Part shown: piece after piece, positions 33,001-45,654 of the stretch
Position numbering within the stretch: position 1 is the stretch's first letter
How the letters are laid out: every line of letters starts with the position of its first letter
Notes under the pieces: generated by a model
What the model was told of the DNA's origin: nothing
Databases searched by the model: none
The model's input: the letters and a program-made list of their open reading frames with translations, nothing else
Made by a program: the position numbers and the translations under genes
Source of the DNA: Hybos culiciformis
Lineage: Eukaryota > Arthropoda > Insecta > Diptera > Hybotidae
NCBI GenBank assembly: GCA_964007475.1
Contig: OZ023274.1
Span: 31,775,827-31,839,826 of the forward strand
Length of the DNA: 64,000 bases
Reading direction: 5' to 3'

Positions 33001-36000
33001 TTCAGGCATATTTCCTCATTTTATGAATATTTATTTTAATAAGAAATCTATAATTTTCCACAAGAAATAAAATAACAAAAACAATTAAATTAAAATGAAA
33101 TTGCATGTATTGAAGCTTCAGTGAACAAATATTTTACAAAACTGAAATGAAGGTGCGTTAGTTGCGAAAATGAATTTTATTTTTATGTGAATTTTACATT
33201 AATTTTATTTTTTTTTTACTTTTTTACTTAGCCGCTCCGCATGAAATTTTCTATTGGTACCCACTAACTTTATTTTTTTTTGGTAAAAAATAAACAAAAA
33301 TAATAAATGGATAATCTTTAATGCACAACATGTTTTCTGAATTAAAAAAAAAAATCGAATTTTGTAAATGCAATGTAATAATATAAAGAAAAAAAATTTC
33401 AAAGATTTTTATTTTCAGATAAATTCTCTATGTCAATTTAATCAAACATTACATGTTTATTTTTTTTCATGTTTTTTTTATAACAAAAATATATTATACA
33501 AACTAACATTCATTTTTTTATATCTCTAAATTTGGTATTTATCCTAATGTCAATTTTAGGCTGTCCGATGTTCATTCAAAAATAAAAAAAAAGCAAAAAT
33601 TATGTAATACCAAAGTTGCAAAAATTGAATTTGAATGTTAAAATTATTTTATAGGAATTCTTATGCAAAATTTTTTAACATACATATACATCTAATATGT
33701 CCAATTATAATTTAAATGTGAATATTTTATATAAGATTTAAATTATTGATTGATTCAATAATAGTGACATTTGATGACTCTATATAAATTTTGAGTTCAG
33801 TGGAAACGGTGTTATAGCTTTCACGTTAGCTTTTGTAACGTTGTTGAGAATTCTGCCTATTAATAAGGTATATAGTAAATATATGAATTTTAATTATCTA
33901 AAAGATTAATCTGAACATCTATTCGGTTGAATAAAAATTCAGCAAGTTCTTGTGATAATGTAATTTGTTTCTCATTTCCATCCAAAATAGTTATAATTTA
34001 AAAATTTTATATAGAAAGGATATTAAAAGGGGAAGCTTTCACCGTGTGCTTACTACAATATAATACAGTCTTATAGAAAACGAAGTGTTTAATTTATTGT
34101 AGTTAAATTTTTTTTAAACAGTTGCATTGAAAAAATAAGAGTAAATAAATTCAATTCATTGTGAATTATATATAGCTTAGTACCCTCATTTTTCACGCTT
34201 AAATTCATTTTTAATCACATAGTATTGATTACATTTTTATGTTGTGAAAATTTAAATTTTCCATTCATTTAATGGTTCCATTGAATTTAGAATACTTTTT
34301 TTTTACATACATATAAATATTGTGTGTATTCATAAAAGTAAAATGGAAATTGTCATGCGAAATTTCCAATTTAATATCTATACAAAATAAATTAAACAAA
34401 AGTATTTTATTTTTATTTAATGTACATTTTTTCAGATAATAGCGCAGACAGTCAAGGTTAAAAATCATCACTATATAGTTTATAGTTATATAGAGATTCA
34501 AAGATGAGATTTTCAATAAACGTATAAATGCTCGTGATTGGCGTCAGCTTATTGCTTAAATTACAACTTTTGATGAAATTTATTGTGATTTAAGTTTTTA
34601 ACTTAAAAATCACTACGATGTAAATGTACAATTTTATTCAATAATGTTAAAAGTTTTCTAGACTTATAATGTTTGACATATTGAAAAAATTCATATATGA
34701 TTCTATAACGTGCGAAAAAAAATACGAAAGTAAATTTTAAAACTTTAGAAAATAATATAACGACATTTATGTAAGTGAACTAAGAAGTGTCTATTTTAAG
34801 TCTTAATCTTTTGTTCATTCCTTTGCTCTACTTGAATGTGGAAATCTTATGGTAAGAGACAAATTGACAATTTTATAAGAACTCTACATATTATACTCAA
34901 GTTACTGACCTCTGAACATGCTTATTGTATATCCATTATTATATCGGTAAACCTTTTATTTTTCTAAATGAATAAAACATTTTTAAAAATTTTATCATGA
35001 ATTCTCAAAAAATTATTAAGTCGACATTTTTATTTAGTTCATTAACTTATTTTAACTGAAAATACATAAATCATGATATAAAAAAAAGTTTTAAACTGAC
35101 CCAAAAAAAAAATAATTTTTTTTTTTCTTGAATAGTAGAGAAGAAGAAAAAAAGGAAGTTTTATGTTTTACCTAATTTTAATATTGAAGTATGAAAAAGT
35201 TAAGAATTACAAACAATATTCTGATATGCAAATCATATATTAACCTTAGGCGATTCGAATACATGTTACTAAAATACTATTTGCGAAATTCATTGAACTT
35301 AATATTTAAATCGTCAGCGTAGAATATAAATTGTTTTTTAGGCTTGTTATTTAGTAAGATTTTATATTGTTTTCTTAAATTAAAAAAAAAAAATTAATAA
35401 TAAAAACTTTCTAAAAATCATTGAGATCAAAAAATTTTTGTTTTAATCTTGAAATATTGAAAAATGAAGTACCATATCCATCAATCATATTATTTTATCA
35501 TAACCATAACATATATTACAATGACGTTAAAAGTTTGCAAACACAAAGAAAATTTATTATATCATTCTTTTTTTTTTTGAAAGATTTTTAGATTACCTAA
35601 TAATGTCATGAATGAAAACTTATTAAATTTTATAATTTTTTTTTTAATATTCAAGTATTTGGAAAAGAAGAAATAACAAATAGAAGAAGATGTGCAATAA
35701 ATGCATAGTTTCATTAAATTTTTTTAAAGTCAATTATCTATTGTTAGGTTAAATTTTTTTTTACGAAATATCCTGAGATTTCATTAGTCATCATCATGTA
35801 ATTAAATTATTATATTGTTATCAACAAATTAAGTTGCATTGAGTTAATTGAAAAATTTTGACAACTCGAATACAGAGTCTTTCATTAAAATATTTGAAAT
35901 TTTAAATTGGTAAAAAATAACTCAGTTTAAAATTGGAAATTTTGCTTCAAGACCAACTATTTCTAAATTTTGTGAAAATTATAAAAGAAACTACATCATG

Positions 36001-36645
36001 AAAAGAAAAGAAAGTATAATCATCAATCAATCAATTATAATAATTAATTAATTCAAAGTATAAATCACGAATTTGCTAATTAAAGACCAAAAAAATTTAA
36101 AAATGTAGGTATATTTCGAAATAGAAAATTTTCGCAATTTTAAAAAAATTATTGCATTAGATAAATTGAATGTTATGAAAAACAAAGTTTTTTGCGGATC
36201 TAATTTGTATTTAGGAAATGAAAATTAATCACGTCAAAAAATCTAAAGAAAATATTTTATACCTAATATCGTCGCTAAATATTATTAAAACCGACAATAT
36301 TGTATTCTTCCATTATATCGCAGTATCTCAGTAGAAGTTATCATTATTATTATAATGTTGCAAGTCCATTTGAACCTCGTTTAAAGGTTTTCAGTTATAG
36401 AAAAGAGTTCAAAATTTTTCTCAAGAATATTTAATTTTATTTTAATTTTATAATTAAAATAATATTTAATTGCAGATAGAATAATCTTTTAACTTTAAAA
36501 TACAAGTAAAAGGAGAAAGCGAAATAAAGAACTGAATAGAATCTTGAATGGTAGATAGTTTTGCTATATGTCTAATTCAAACTCTAGATAAATTTCTATA
36601 TATATTATGTGAATTATATTTATAAATAGAAAAATAGTAATTGAT
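30081..36645. other. AT-rich spacer with a minor GC patch at 32660-32860
   Basis: A (TA)n run lies near 31293-31310. The patch at 32660-32860 is less AT-rich and contains short frames (MSLITALAVTNAHEEDMNDL, ending in a stop; HMRWLHNLRLPTYLW in another frame), possibly a decayed coding or transposon fragment I cannot name. Otherwise I see nothing. Confidence 0.4.
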
Positions 36646-36702
36646 ATCCCTACTACAATTATTGTAATATCAAATTGATATTACAATAATTGTAGTTGGG
36701 AT
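36646..36702. repeat. Near-perfect 28-bp-arm hairpin
   Basis: ATCCCTACTACAATTATTGT begins a 28-base arm that pairs, with one mismatch and a single-base centre, with the arm ending ACAATAATTGTAGTTGGGAT. It could be the core of a tiny foldback element or a cruciform site. No duplication is evident at its edges. Confidence 0.75.
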
Positions 36703-39700
36703 AATAAATAAACATAAAGCTTAAGTAAGTAATAATTCAATGAAAAATTAATTCTTTATTATAATTTATTGTATAATAAAATAAATCTTGTTTTTTATTT
36801 AAAGACTTTTTGATCTAATTAAATTTTAATTTTATGATGTAAATAAAAAAGTAATTCTATCGGTATCACACAGTGTAAAATTAAACAATTTTATTATTTA
36901 TTAGATGTTTTATTTTGTTTACCGAAAACCTAAAATTTTTTTTTTTTTAATTTTTTTATATTTTTAAATTTGATAATTTTTTGGAATTAAAGTTTGCCTG
37001 GTGGAAGTATAATTCGACGGGTCCGAAGACTACTATCGTATCTCAAAATCACTAGTTTTCACAGGAACCAAAAAACTGTTTGTTTTAAAATTTTTCTTCA
37101 AAGGTCCTCATTTTTTTTACATGGTTTTATGAAAAAAATTATATTATATTTTTAACAATTAAAATTTATTGGAAAATTTGAAAATTTCTATCAAAATTTT
37201 ACATTTTTAAGTTTTTAGGATGATCGCTTGATTTAATAACATTGCCTAAATGGATAAACGATAATTGCAAATTTTTTTCTGCCGATTAATATCGTAAGTT
37301 GATAAGTGAATAAGTTGATCTTAATTCACGTCTAACAAAACAAAGCACAATAAAATCGCATTTTCACATACGACAGTGCTGAATTTCGTGCCAATATCGC
37401 AAGTTGGTGGTTAACGGAAGTTTAAGATTGTAAAAACGACAAGTTATAGCATTCATTAATTCTATCTCATGATAAAATATTATTTTTTATTTTTTACTGA
37501 TCGTATTTTCATTTACAATTTTTGACTGATATATAGTGGGCTTGTATATGAATATACAATTCAGCTCGTACGTCGATTTTACTTACAATAGAAATATTTT
37601 TATTATTTTGAATGTGTTTTATTTTAAAAGGAACGTCAGTATGAACCAAAATCGTAGATATGAGTGCGAAGAATCATTTTTAATATAAATTGGTTTCTAT
37701 TGTATGTCAATTTACCATAGTACTCTTCGGACACGTCGAATTAGAAGTTGACACTATTGCTTCTGTTAAAGAAGTGTATTCGAGTTAGGAATTAAAAATA
37801 AATTTAAAAAAATTTATTTTACACGATTTTATTACTCAAAAAAATAAAATATAAGTAAAACAATTTTTTTAAGAAAGATGGTTTTTATCGAAGAGCCTTA
37901 AAAAGTCAAAAAGAAAAATTTATTCTTGCAAGGTCTTGATATTAAATGTTCAAACTATTTTAAAAAGCATTCGTACGTTTGCACAACTGCACAGAGTTTG
38001 TGTTTTAAATAAAATCGTTTAAAAAAAATAAGTGTTTTCTATGAAATCTATTGTTGGAAAACGTTATATAGATAGAATATAATTTTTTCTTTATCAATAA
38101 AGTAAAATTTTATATTATTTCAAAATAATAGTTTACTCAGCAAAAAAAATATTTTATAATCTTGAATGTTTAAACAAATTAATGCGATAAAATATTTCTA
38201 AATTAAATAAATTTGTATAACTTAAAATTAATTCATCATTAATTCGGATATAATATTTTCGAAAGGAAACCGATAAATTACTTTTTTTTTTTACGCATTA
38301 TAAATTATTTGAAGAGTTAATAGTGGTGTGGTTAAATTGATAAAAAATTAAAAATTTCTTAAATTTATGATATCAAAATCAAACTTGGGGTCAGGGTTAA
38401 AATTATCGATTAAAGTTTTCTAAGGTGTTAAGTTATTAAATCATGAAATATTTTTAAAATTAGAAAAATTTTAATGTTGTTAATAAAGCTGTACATAAAT
38501 ATGTATATTAATTCAACAAATTATGTAATTATAAATTTATTTGCAAAAATATATATATATATATATTTTTTTTAACATATAAGCTGACTAAGTCCTAAAA
38601 ATTTCGTAAATGGAAATTATTTCAGATTTTAAAATTGAGCTTCTAAATTACATATTTGTTGATAGTTTTAAGCTTTTTTTGTTCGAAAAACATTTAATAT
38701 TTTTTTTCAGACATGGATAAATGTAACAAAATATGTTAAGAAATACTACAAACTTCAAAACAAACTTCTCAAATACACCTCGTATAATTTGATGACGAGA
38801 AATTTAATTTAGGTCGCCAGAAAATAATGAGAAAAAGTTTAAACTAATTTTATCACGAAATTTTTTTGAATAGACATTTTATTTACTGAAAATTTCTATA
38901 AATGATGATAGTTTTTTGATGTATAATGTAGAATAAAATCAATTCAATAAAAAAATTTCCTAAATAAATAATTTTATTTTTGCGATTTTGAATTAATTTA
39001 TTTGTGATGAATGTACTTAATAGAGTTAAAAAAAAATTTGTACGAAAAATTTTTTTTAATATAAAAATTATATAATAAAAAGTTCGCTGCTTTAGTCTTT
39101 CATTTTTCTAACAATTTTAAAAAGTTTTCTTTAGACTCAAGAGAAGCAAGAAAGTTCGCTGTTTGCTTTTAAAATATAATTTTAAATTTTATGGCGGGAT
39201 TTAATGTAATCCAAACAAAGAAAAAATTTCTCAGCGTTAATATTTTTATGTATGTGTCTTGAGGCACATTGGATGTAAGTAAGTTAGTAAAATTATTTTA
39301 TTGAATCAAGGATTATAATTTTAAAAAATTTTAAATTAATCACAAATAATTTTTATTTCAGAATTATCTAGGCATTTATGAAGTTTTTCATTTTACCGCC
39401 TTGTTGAAGATTTTATCAGTAAAAAATATGAATTATAAAAATAAAAAATAAATAAATTTTCTGAGATATAAATTAAATTTTATTTATTTTTAAATAAGTA
39501 TTAAAAAAACAATATAGTTTGTAAAATTATGAATGAATTTTTTTTTTACTATTTTACTGTTTACTTATTTTATAATATTAATTGTTTAAAAAAAAATTTT
39601 TTGAATGAAGTAATGAGGGTGGGAAACTTCTTGTAGAATTCTGTAAGAAAATGAATGGAATCAAGGTTTTGCCCTCTAATATTTTCTTAAATAAAGTGTG

Positions 39701-40040
39701 GGTAATTTATGAAAACTAGACATTAGAAAATTCAAGACAAAATGTTCAGTTGTATTTTCCTTGAAAGTATATACTAAAAATGGGAAAAAAATAAAAATTT
39801 AGATAAATTTTTTTTTTAAATATTTACTTTTAATGAGTTCAATTGCATAAATCATTCCATTTTTTTTATTTATTTATAAATAATTAACAATATATCTATG
39901 TATATATTTAGGAACACTAACTTTAAATTAAGAAATTAATAAATTTACTTAGTTGCATTCAACAGAGACTGAATATTAACAACTTTTAAAAAATTCTAAA
40001 ATTCTATGTAAAATTGATTTAATACTTCAGTTAACAACAC
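36703..40040. other. AT-rich spacer, nothing recognised
   Basis: Slightly higher GC at about 36990-37070 and 37370-37780 without an open frame. A short (TA)n run occurs near 38550. No gene or repeat family is supported. Confidence 0.45.
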
Positions 40041-40044
40041 TTAA

Positions 40045-40774
40045 GGGCGGGGTCTGGGTTTTCACTTTCGAAAAATCGATTTTTTTTTTTTTGTTTTATC
40101 TTATTGTTTAACATTTCAAGAATATGTCCTCAAAATTTTAATCCGATCTAAGCAATATTCTTGAAGTTATTGTTTAATTAGTCTCGGGGCCTTTAACGCT
40201 CTAACTCTAACAGCATAAACTTTAAACGCGTTTTTCTCAAAACTACTTTTTCAAAGTCCGTGTTCACTGCCATTTGAAAACTACTCGACCGATTCATTTC
40301 AAACTTTGTACACATTTTCTTCATATAAAATACCTCCCCCCTACGTTTAGTAAAAATTTTTTTTTTAACATTAAGGGTGTTTCCCACCCACAAAATGGCG
40401 GAAATTTTAGTCGAAAATAACGGTTCACACTTTAGATGGCCGCCAAAAATTTTTAAATTAAAAAAAAAATAATCAGAGAACGTTGGGGGGAAGATTTGTT
40501 TATAATTTAACTAAATTTTTATGGTTTTTCATTTTCAGATAATTTCCGGCCGAGTTACAGTGAACACCGCAAATTGTTTTTTTTTCAAGACGTCCTGGGG
40601 GAAGCTCTGTCACGGGCTAATGATTTAATATTTTTGCATGAAAAATTTACAGAACATAGTCAAAACTATGCTCAATAATGTATAGAAGGTTTGAATAAAA
40701 TTGCTCAATTGATATTTGAGATAAAAAATCACAAAAAAAGTGTTTTTTTTTACGCTGAAACCCAGACCCCTCCC
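40045..40774. mobile_element. TTAA-flanked non-autonomous element, 730 bp
   Basis: TTAA at 40041-40044 and 40775-40778 flanks the tips GGGCGGGGTCTGGGTTT and the inverse of GGGAGGGGTCTGGGTTT. A TTAA duplication fits piggyBac or Kolobok-type elements. The inside is non-coding and AT-rich with a few higher-GC strings (AACGCGTTTTTCTC, GATGGCCGCC). Confidence 0.8.
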
Positions 40775-40778
40775 TTAA

Positions 40779-42820
40779 TATGTCGGTCATAATGTAAATT
40801 CAATTTTTTTTTAAATCAAAATTAGAAAACATGAATATGAAAAAAAAAACCGAAACAAATAGCTTACAATTAAATTAATGTTCATGTTAAAATAAAAGTC
40901 AATTAAAATTAGAAAGATGACATAAATTCAAAAAAAAAAAAAAAAAAATCGTTAAAATTCACTCATAAATAATTTTAATTTAAATGGCTAATTTGTTTGT
41001 GGTCAATAAATGTTTAATTATTCCATTAAAATTTCTGTTATACCTTGTTCGCATTATAATTTAAATTCCCTTTATATTCTGGAAAACAAATTGCCGTTCG
41101 CATTACAAAATTTGATGAGAACTGGAATTTGATGATGTAAAAAAAAAAATTGAGAAAGAGAAAAAGTTTTTGTTGTTGAAAATTTTGACTTTTTATCTCG
41201 CTTTTTATCAATTTTTTTTGTTTTTTTTTCATTTTGACTCGAATTTGACAAGAAAATTGTTGCCAACTATAACAAAATTTCAAAAAATGAGTGAAAATAA
41301 CTATAAATGTAGAATTCTAACCCTGACAAACTAGAATACGAAAGTGGAATATACATATTCCGGAATATTTTTTTATATGAAAAATCCAGTTCATATTCCT
41401 GAAATATTCCGGATAACAGCATATTCCACTAATATTCTCCTAATGCGAACACCATATTATGTTGTGATATAATGCTCAATGTTACGGTTACATATTTTTT
41501 TTCTTTTTAGATATCAACTTTTTGTTAATTTGATCTTAATTGTCTGTAGTTACAAATATTTTCTAATTCAAGTTCAATTATTGTTCTGGTCAAACTATTA
41601 ACATTAACATTAAAAATTATATTAAATAATATAGACAGATAAAAAATTTATATTTCCCCAAAATATTATTCTAACTTGAGGCAATATAATGTTGTATTGG
41701 AATTATGAAAAATTTTGGTAACAAAATTAAAAAAATAACTGACATTTTAAAAGGACAAATAAAAGTTATAAATTCAATGCATGCAACCTTCGTTGGGTGG
41801 CATTAATAGAGAATTTATTTTTAATATAATTTTTGGAAAAAGGAAATGTAGGAAATTAAAATATTTTCAAACCTGTTTCTACAAGATAAGCAATATTAAG
41901 ACTCTTATACGTGAAAAAAATTAATCTTTAATCATGATGACGAACCACGACGTTACGGTCTGAGTCCTAAATTTTACATTATTGTATTCTTACATATATG
42001 AATAATACTATATATAACATTAATATTTTTTTATGTTTATTTTTTGAATTTATTTATAACAACGTTTTTAAATAGTAGAGTTCTCACAATTTCTCAAAAC
42101 ACATGCCCACACTATAGCCATATTATATCTTTTAATATTTGATTTAAAAAAAAATTCAATCCGCCTAACAATTTTATATATATATTATGTTCATTATTTA
42201 TCCAGTTGCAGCACATGGGAAAATTTAATTCCGAAGCTAAAATTGATGTTTCGTTTCCTACATTATTTATCAACATACAATAAAAAAAAACACAATCTGT
42301 TTGATCACTGAATCGATTATAAAATAACCATTAAATGTAATAAAATCGTTGTTAAAAACAAGTTTAGTAGATTTCTTAGCATTATGTGAATACATTTAAT
42401 GCAATTATACAGCCTACACATAAAATTTTATACATTAATTGCATTTAATATTAAAATATTCTGTGTGGTACTATTTTCTAAGAGATAGTATAGTAGCCAA
42501 TTTTATGAAGCTCTGTTTTTTAATATATTTTTATTTTATTTTCAAGAAGATTTAGTTTCATTCAATTAACCCACTAAAATTTTGACGTTTGCGTTTTAGC
42601 TTGGAGAATATTTTTTCTATTAATTTTTTTTAATTTATGTGTAAAATATGTGTGTAAAATAAAATTCAACCCAAAATTAAATTACTCAAATGTGATAATG
42701 ATTTTAATCAATTATAACTCCAAACAAAGTATACACAATACACATATTACATAGTATAGTATTATACTTTGTTTAAAAAAAAAAAAAAAAATTCACGTTT
42801 TTATAAAACTTAATAATCAA
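40779..42820. other. AT-rich spacer with a small hairpin at 41344-41429
   Basis: Only the GGAATATTCC-rich hairpin (listed separately) stands out; the remainder is AT-rich and featureless. Two overlapping minus-strand frames near 41040-41280 are Phe/Lys-rich and not supported as genes. Confidence 0.45.
41344..41429. repeat. 86-bp foldback with TATTCCGGAATA motifs
   Basis: GTGGAATAT...TATTCCGGAATATT at the left pairs with AATATTCCGG...ATATTCCAC at the right. TATTCC/GGAATA recurs six times or so within it. Probably a tiny foldback element; no target duplication is clear. Confidence 0.6.
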
Positions 42821-42824
42821 TTAA

Positions 42825-43212
42825 GAGGACTTGGTACCAGTTTGAATTTTTTGTCCCAAAATTTGATTGTAGAGCTGTTTTAGATTATTTTAAAGTTTAA
42901 TTTACAAAAAACCTTTCATTCACAACCTCAGGAATGTTTCATAGTTTAAAATGACATAAAACTTTTTAGAATCGGTTAATGCTAAGTGCTCGAAATCTCT
43001 TCAAAACCATTTTGTGACACATAACAATGGTTTTGAAGAGATTTCGAGCACTTAGCCTTAACCGATTCTAAAAAGTCTTATACCCTTTTAAAGTATCAAA
43101 CAGTTCGGAGGTTGTGAATGAAATGTTTTTTCTAAATTTAACTTTAAAGTAATCTAAAACTGCTTTTCAAAAAAAATTTGGGACAAAAAATTCAAACTGG
43201 TACCAAGTCCCC
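42825..43212. mobile_element. 388-bp foldback MITE, TTAA-flanked (first of a pair)
   Basis: Almost the whole element is one imperfect palindrome. The tips are GAGGACTTGGTACCAG and CTGGTACCAAGTCCCC, and the centre pairs GAAATCTCTTCAAAACCATT with its inverse. TTAA lies at 42821-42824 and at 43213-43216, the latter shared with the second copy. Confidence 0.9.
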
Positions 43213-43216
43213 TTAA

Positions 43217-43603
43217 GGGGACTTGGTACCAGTTTGAATTTTTTGTCCCAAAATTTGATTGTAGAGCCGTTTTAGATTATTTTAAAGTTTAATTTAAAAA
43301 AAACTTTCATTCACAACCTCAGGAATGTTTCATAGTTTAAAATGACATAAAACTTTTTAGAATCGGTTAAGGCTAAGTGCTCGAAATCTCTTCAAAACCA
43401 TTTTGTGACACATAACAATGGTTTTGAAGAGATTTGGAGCACTTAGCCTTAACCGATTATAAAAAGTCTTATACCCTTTTAAAGTATCAAACAGTTCGGA
43501 GGTTGTGAATGAAATGTTTTTTCTAAATTTAGCTTTAAAATAATCTAAAACTGCTTTTCAATAAAAATTTGGGACAAAAAATTCAAACTGATACCAAGTC
43601 CCC
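43217..43603. mobile_element. 387-bp foldback MITE, TTAA-flanked (second of a pair)
   Basis: A second copy lies in the same orientation, well over 90 percent identical by eye to the first, starting GGGGACTTGGTACCAG and ending ATACCAAGTCCCC. The left flank is the shared TTAA; the right flank is TTTA (43604-43607), a one-base change from TTAA. Confidence 0.9.
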
Positions 43604-43607
43604 TTTA

Positions 43608-45650
43608 GGGATATTATTTTAAAAAATTTGTTTCAAAATTTTCACTTGAAACGTGAATATTTTTCCAATTATCTGAATATGATATAATGATGTTATTATT
43701 ATTGTTTATGGGACTTTATGCAGGCAGAATATTATATCTTTATGTAATATTTTAATTGAATTTAAATTTGATTTTTTAAACAAAAGTTAAAAAAAAAAAT
43801 ATATTAGAAAAAAATATTTAATACATACAATGCAATGCAGCAAGTCCATAGTAAAAGTTTCATAAGAATTTTATATACTTACATTGTACTTATCTGGCTA
43901 ATTCAATTACAATTTTATTTTTCATAATTTTACTTTTAAAGATAAAAGTTAAATTTTTATTTTTTGACATTTTGTCACGAATATTTTCTGTTATCTACAA
44001 AAATATAATAATTATATATATATGTGTATATTCGAAGATAATTTTTTAATAATAATATTTTGTTTAAATGAACAAAATATTTAAATCGAGTCGCTTATAA
44101 ATATATTTCACCTTGACCTAGTGCATTTGAAAATCCCATAAATAATATTTTTGTGCCATTAAATTTTCTACGTATAAATTTTATTAATTAACAATTGTTT
44201 TTATCATTTTTACGAAGTTGAATAATTTTAAAGTTCCATTGTTATTCTATGTCGAAAAATTTTTTGTTCATATTATGGTATAAATTTGTTTTTACATTAT
44301 TAAATGTGGGCATAGAATAACAATAAAACAGTTAATAAATAGTCGCATAAGATATATTTTATGTTATTGTACAAATGTACATAAATATAAAAATTATACT
44401 AATATTTAATGTAAAAACAGTGTTTATAAAGCGTATAGAATAATTTAACATAACTACAGATATATGTAAAATTCAACTGGGCTGTAAAAATTAAAGTTAA
44501 ATATAAATACAATTTTTAACTAAGTTACCAAATCCTTTTCTTCAATCAAATATATTCAGTATATTTTATTATTTTTGTTGAAATAAAGGATTTAACCGTG
44601 AATCAATATAAAAAAATTTATTACTAAAATTTATATTTAATGAAAATTTATTTAACTTGTACAAAATATATATAACTATATAAATTTAATTATTTTTATT
44701 TATAAGTTATATAATTTTCGAAAATTGTTGTTAGTTCTTCTGTGGCGCTTTAAACAATTTATATATTTTTATTTTTAACTTTTATGCAATACAATTTAAT
44801 GGTGTTAATTTAATAGAACTGTATAAAATAGCTTTTAAACTAGAATTTAAAATATCCATTGCAATATTTTGTTATGGTTGAATTTAATTCAATTAAAAAA
44901 TTATAATTCCTAAATAAGTTATTTATTTTGTAAAAGTTGAAATATATGTATGGTTTATATAAAATTAATTTTCATTGCTGATTTTATTACTTACAATTTA
45001 CAATTTAAGATTTTTTGTTACGCTATCATAAATAAAGCAATATTAATTAAAAAATTTCTTGATGTAAACAAAAACTTAGCCTAGATTCTGAGAGGAAGTC
45101 TAGAAGTGTATATAATGTGCAATTTGTTTATTTCAGGTAATTTCTATGATATTAATAATACATATAAATGTAATAATTTATTTATTTATTAATCTATCAG
45201 TCATATACTTTACAGACTAATGTAATGATAAACATAAAAACATAAAAAGTAATTGTGGAAAATAAATTTAAAAATCAATTTGAAAAAATAATGTAATTTT
45301 CCTCTACTTTATATTTTACATTACGTAATTTTGTTTGTTACATTAAAAGTAGTAAACATTTCAAATCCAAAAGTAAAAGTTTACTGTAATAAACTTAAAA
45401 AATGCATTTTTTATCATTATATTTTACAATACCAGCAATACTTCCGTATAAAATATGAAGTAAATATTAGAGATGATTAAAGTTTTTATACAATTCAATT
45501 TCACTGATTTTGTCACGCTTTGGTGATTATTCACTAGAAGCAATCAATTTTATTTAAAGACCCAATTTCAATGAGAAATAAATTGCAACTTCTTTAACAC
45601 TTAGATCTTAAAAGAAAAAAACACTATATATTATGAAATATTAACTTGTT
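43608..45650. other. AT-rich spacer with a small hairpin at 44238-44324
   Basis: Besides the hairpin listed separately I see no gene or repeat. Confidence 0.5.
44238..44324. repeat. 87-bp foldback with 14-bp perfect arms
   Basis: ATTGTTATTCTATG at 44238-44251 is the exact inverse of CATAGAATAACAAT at 44311-44324, and the interior is AT-rich. It may be the remnant of a short element; there is no clear target duplication. Confidence 0.5.
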
Positions 45651-45654
45651 TGCG

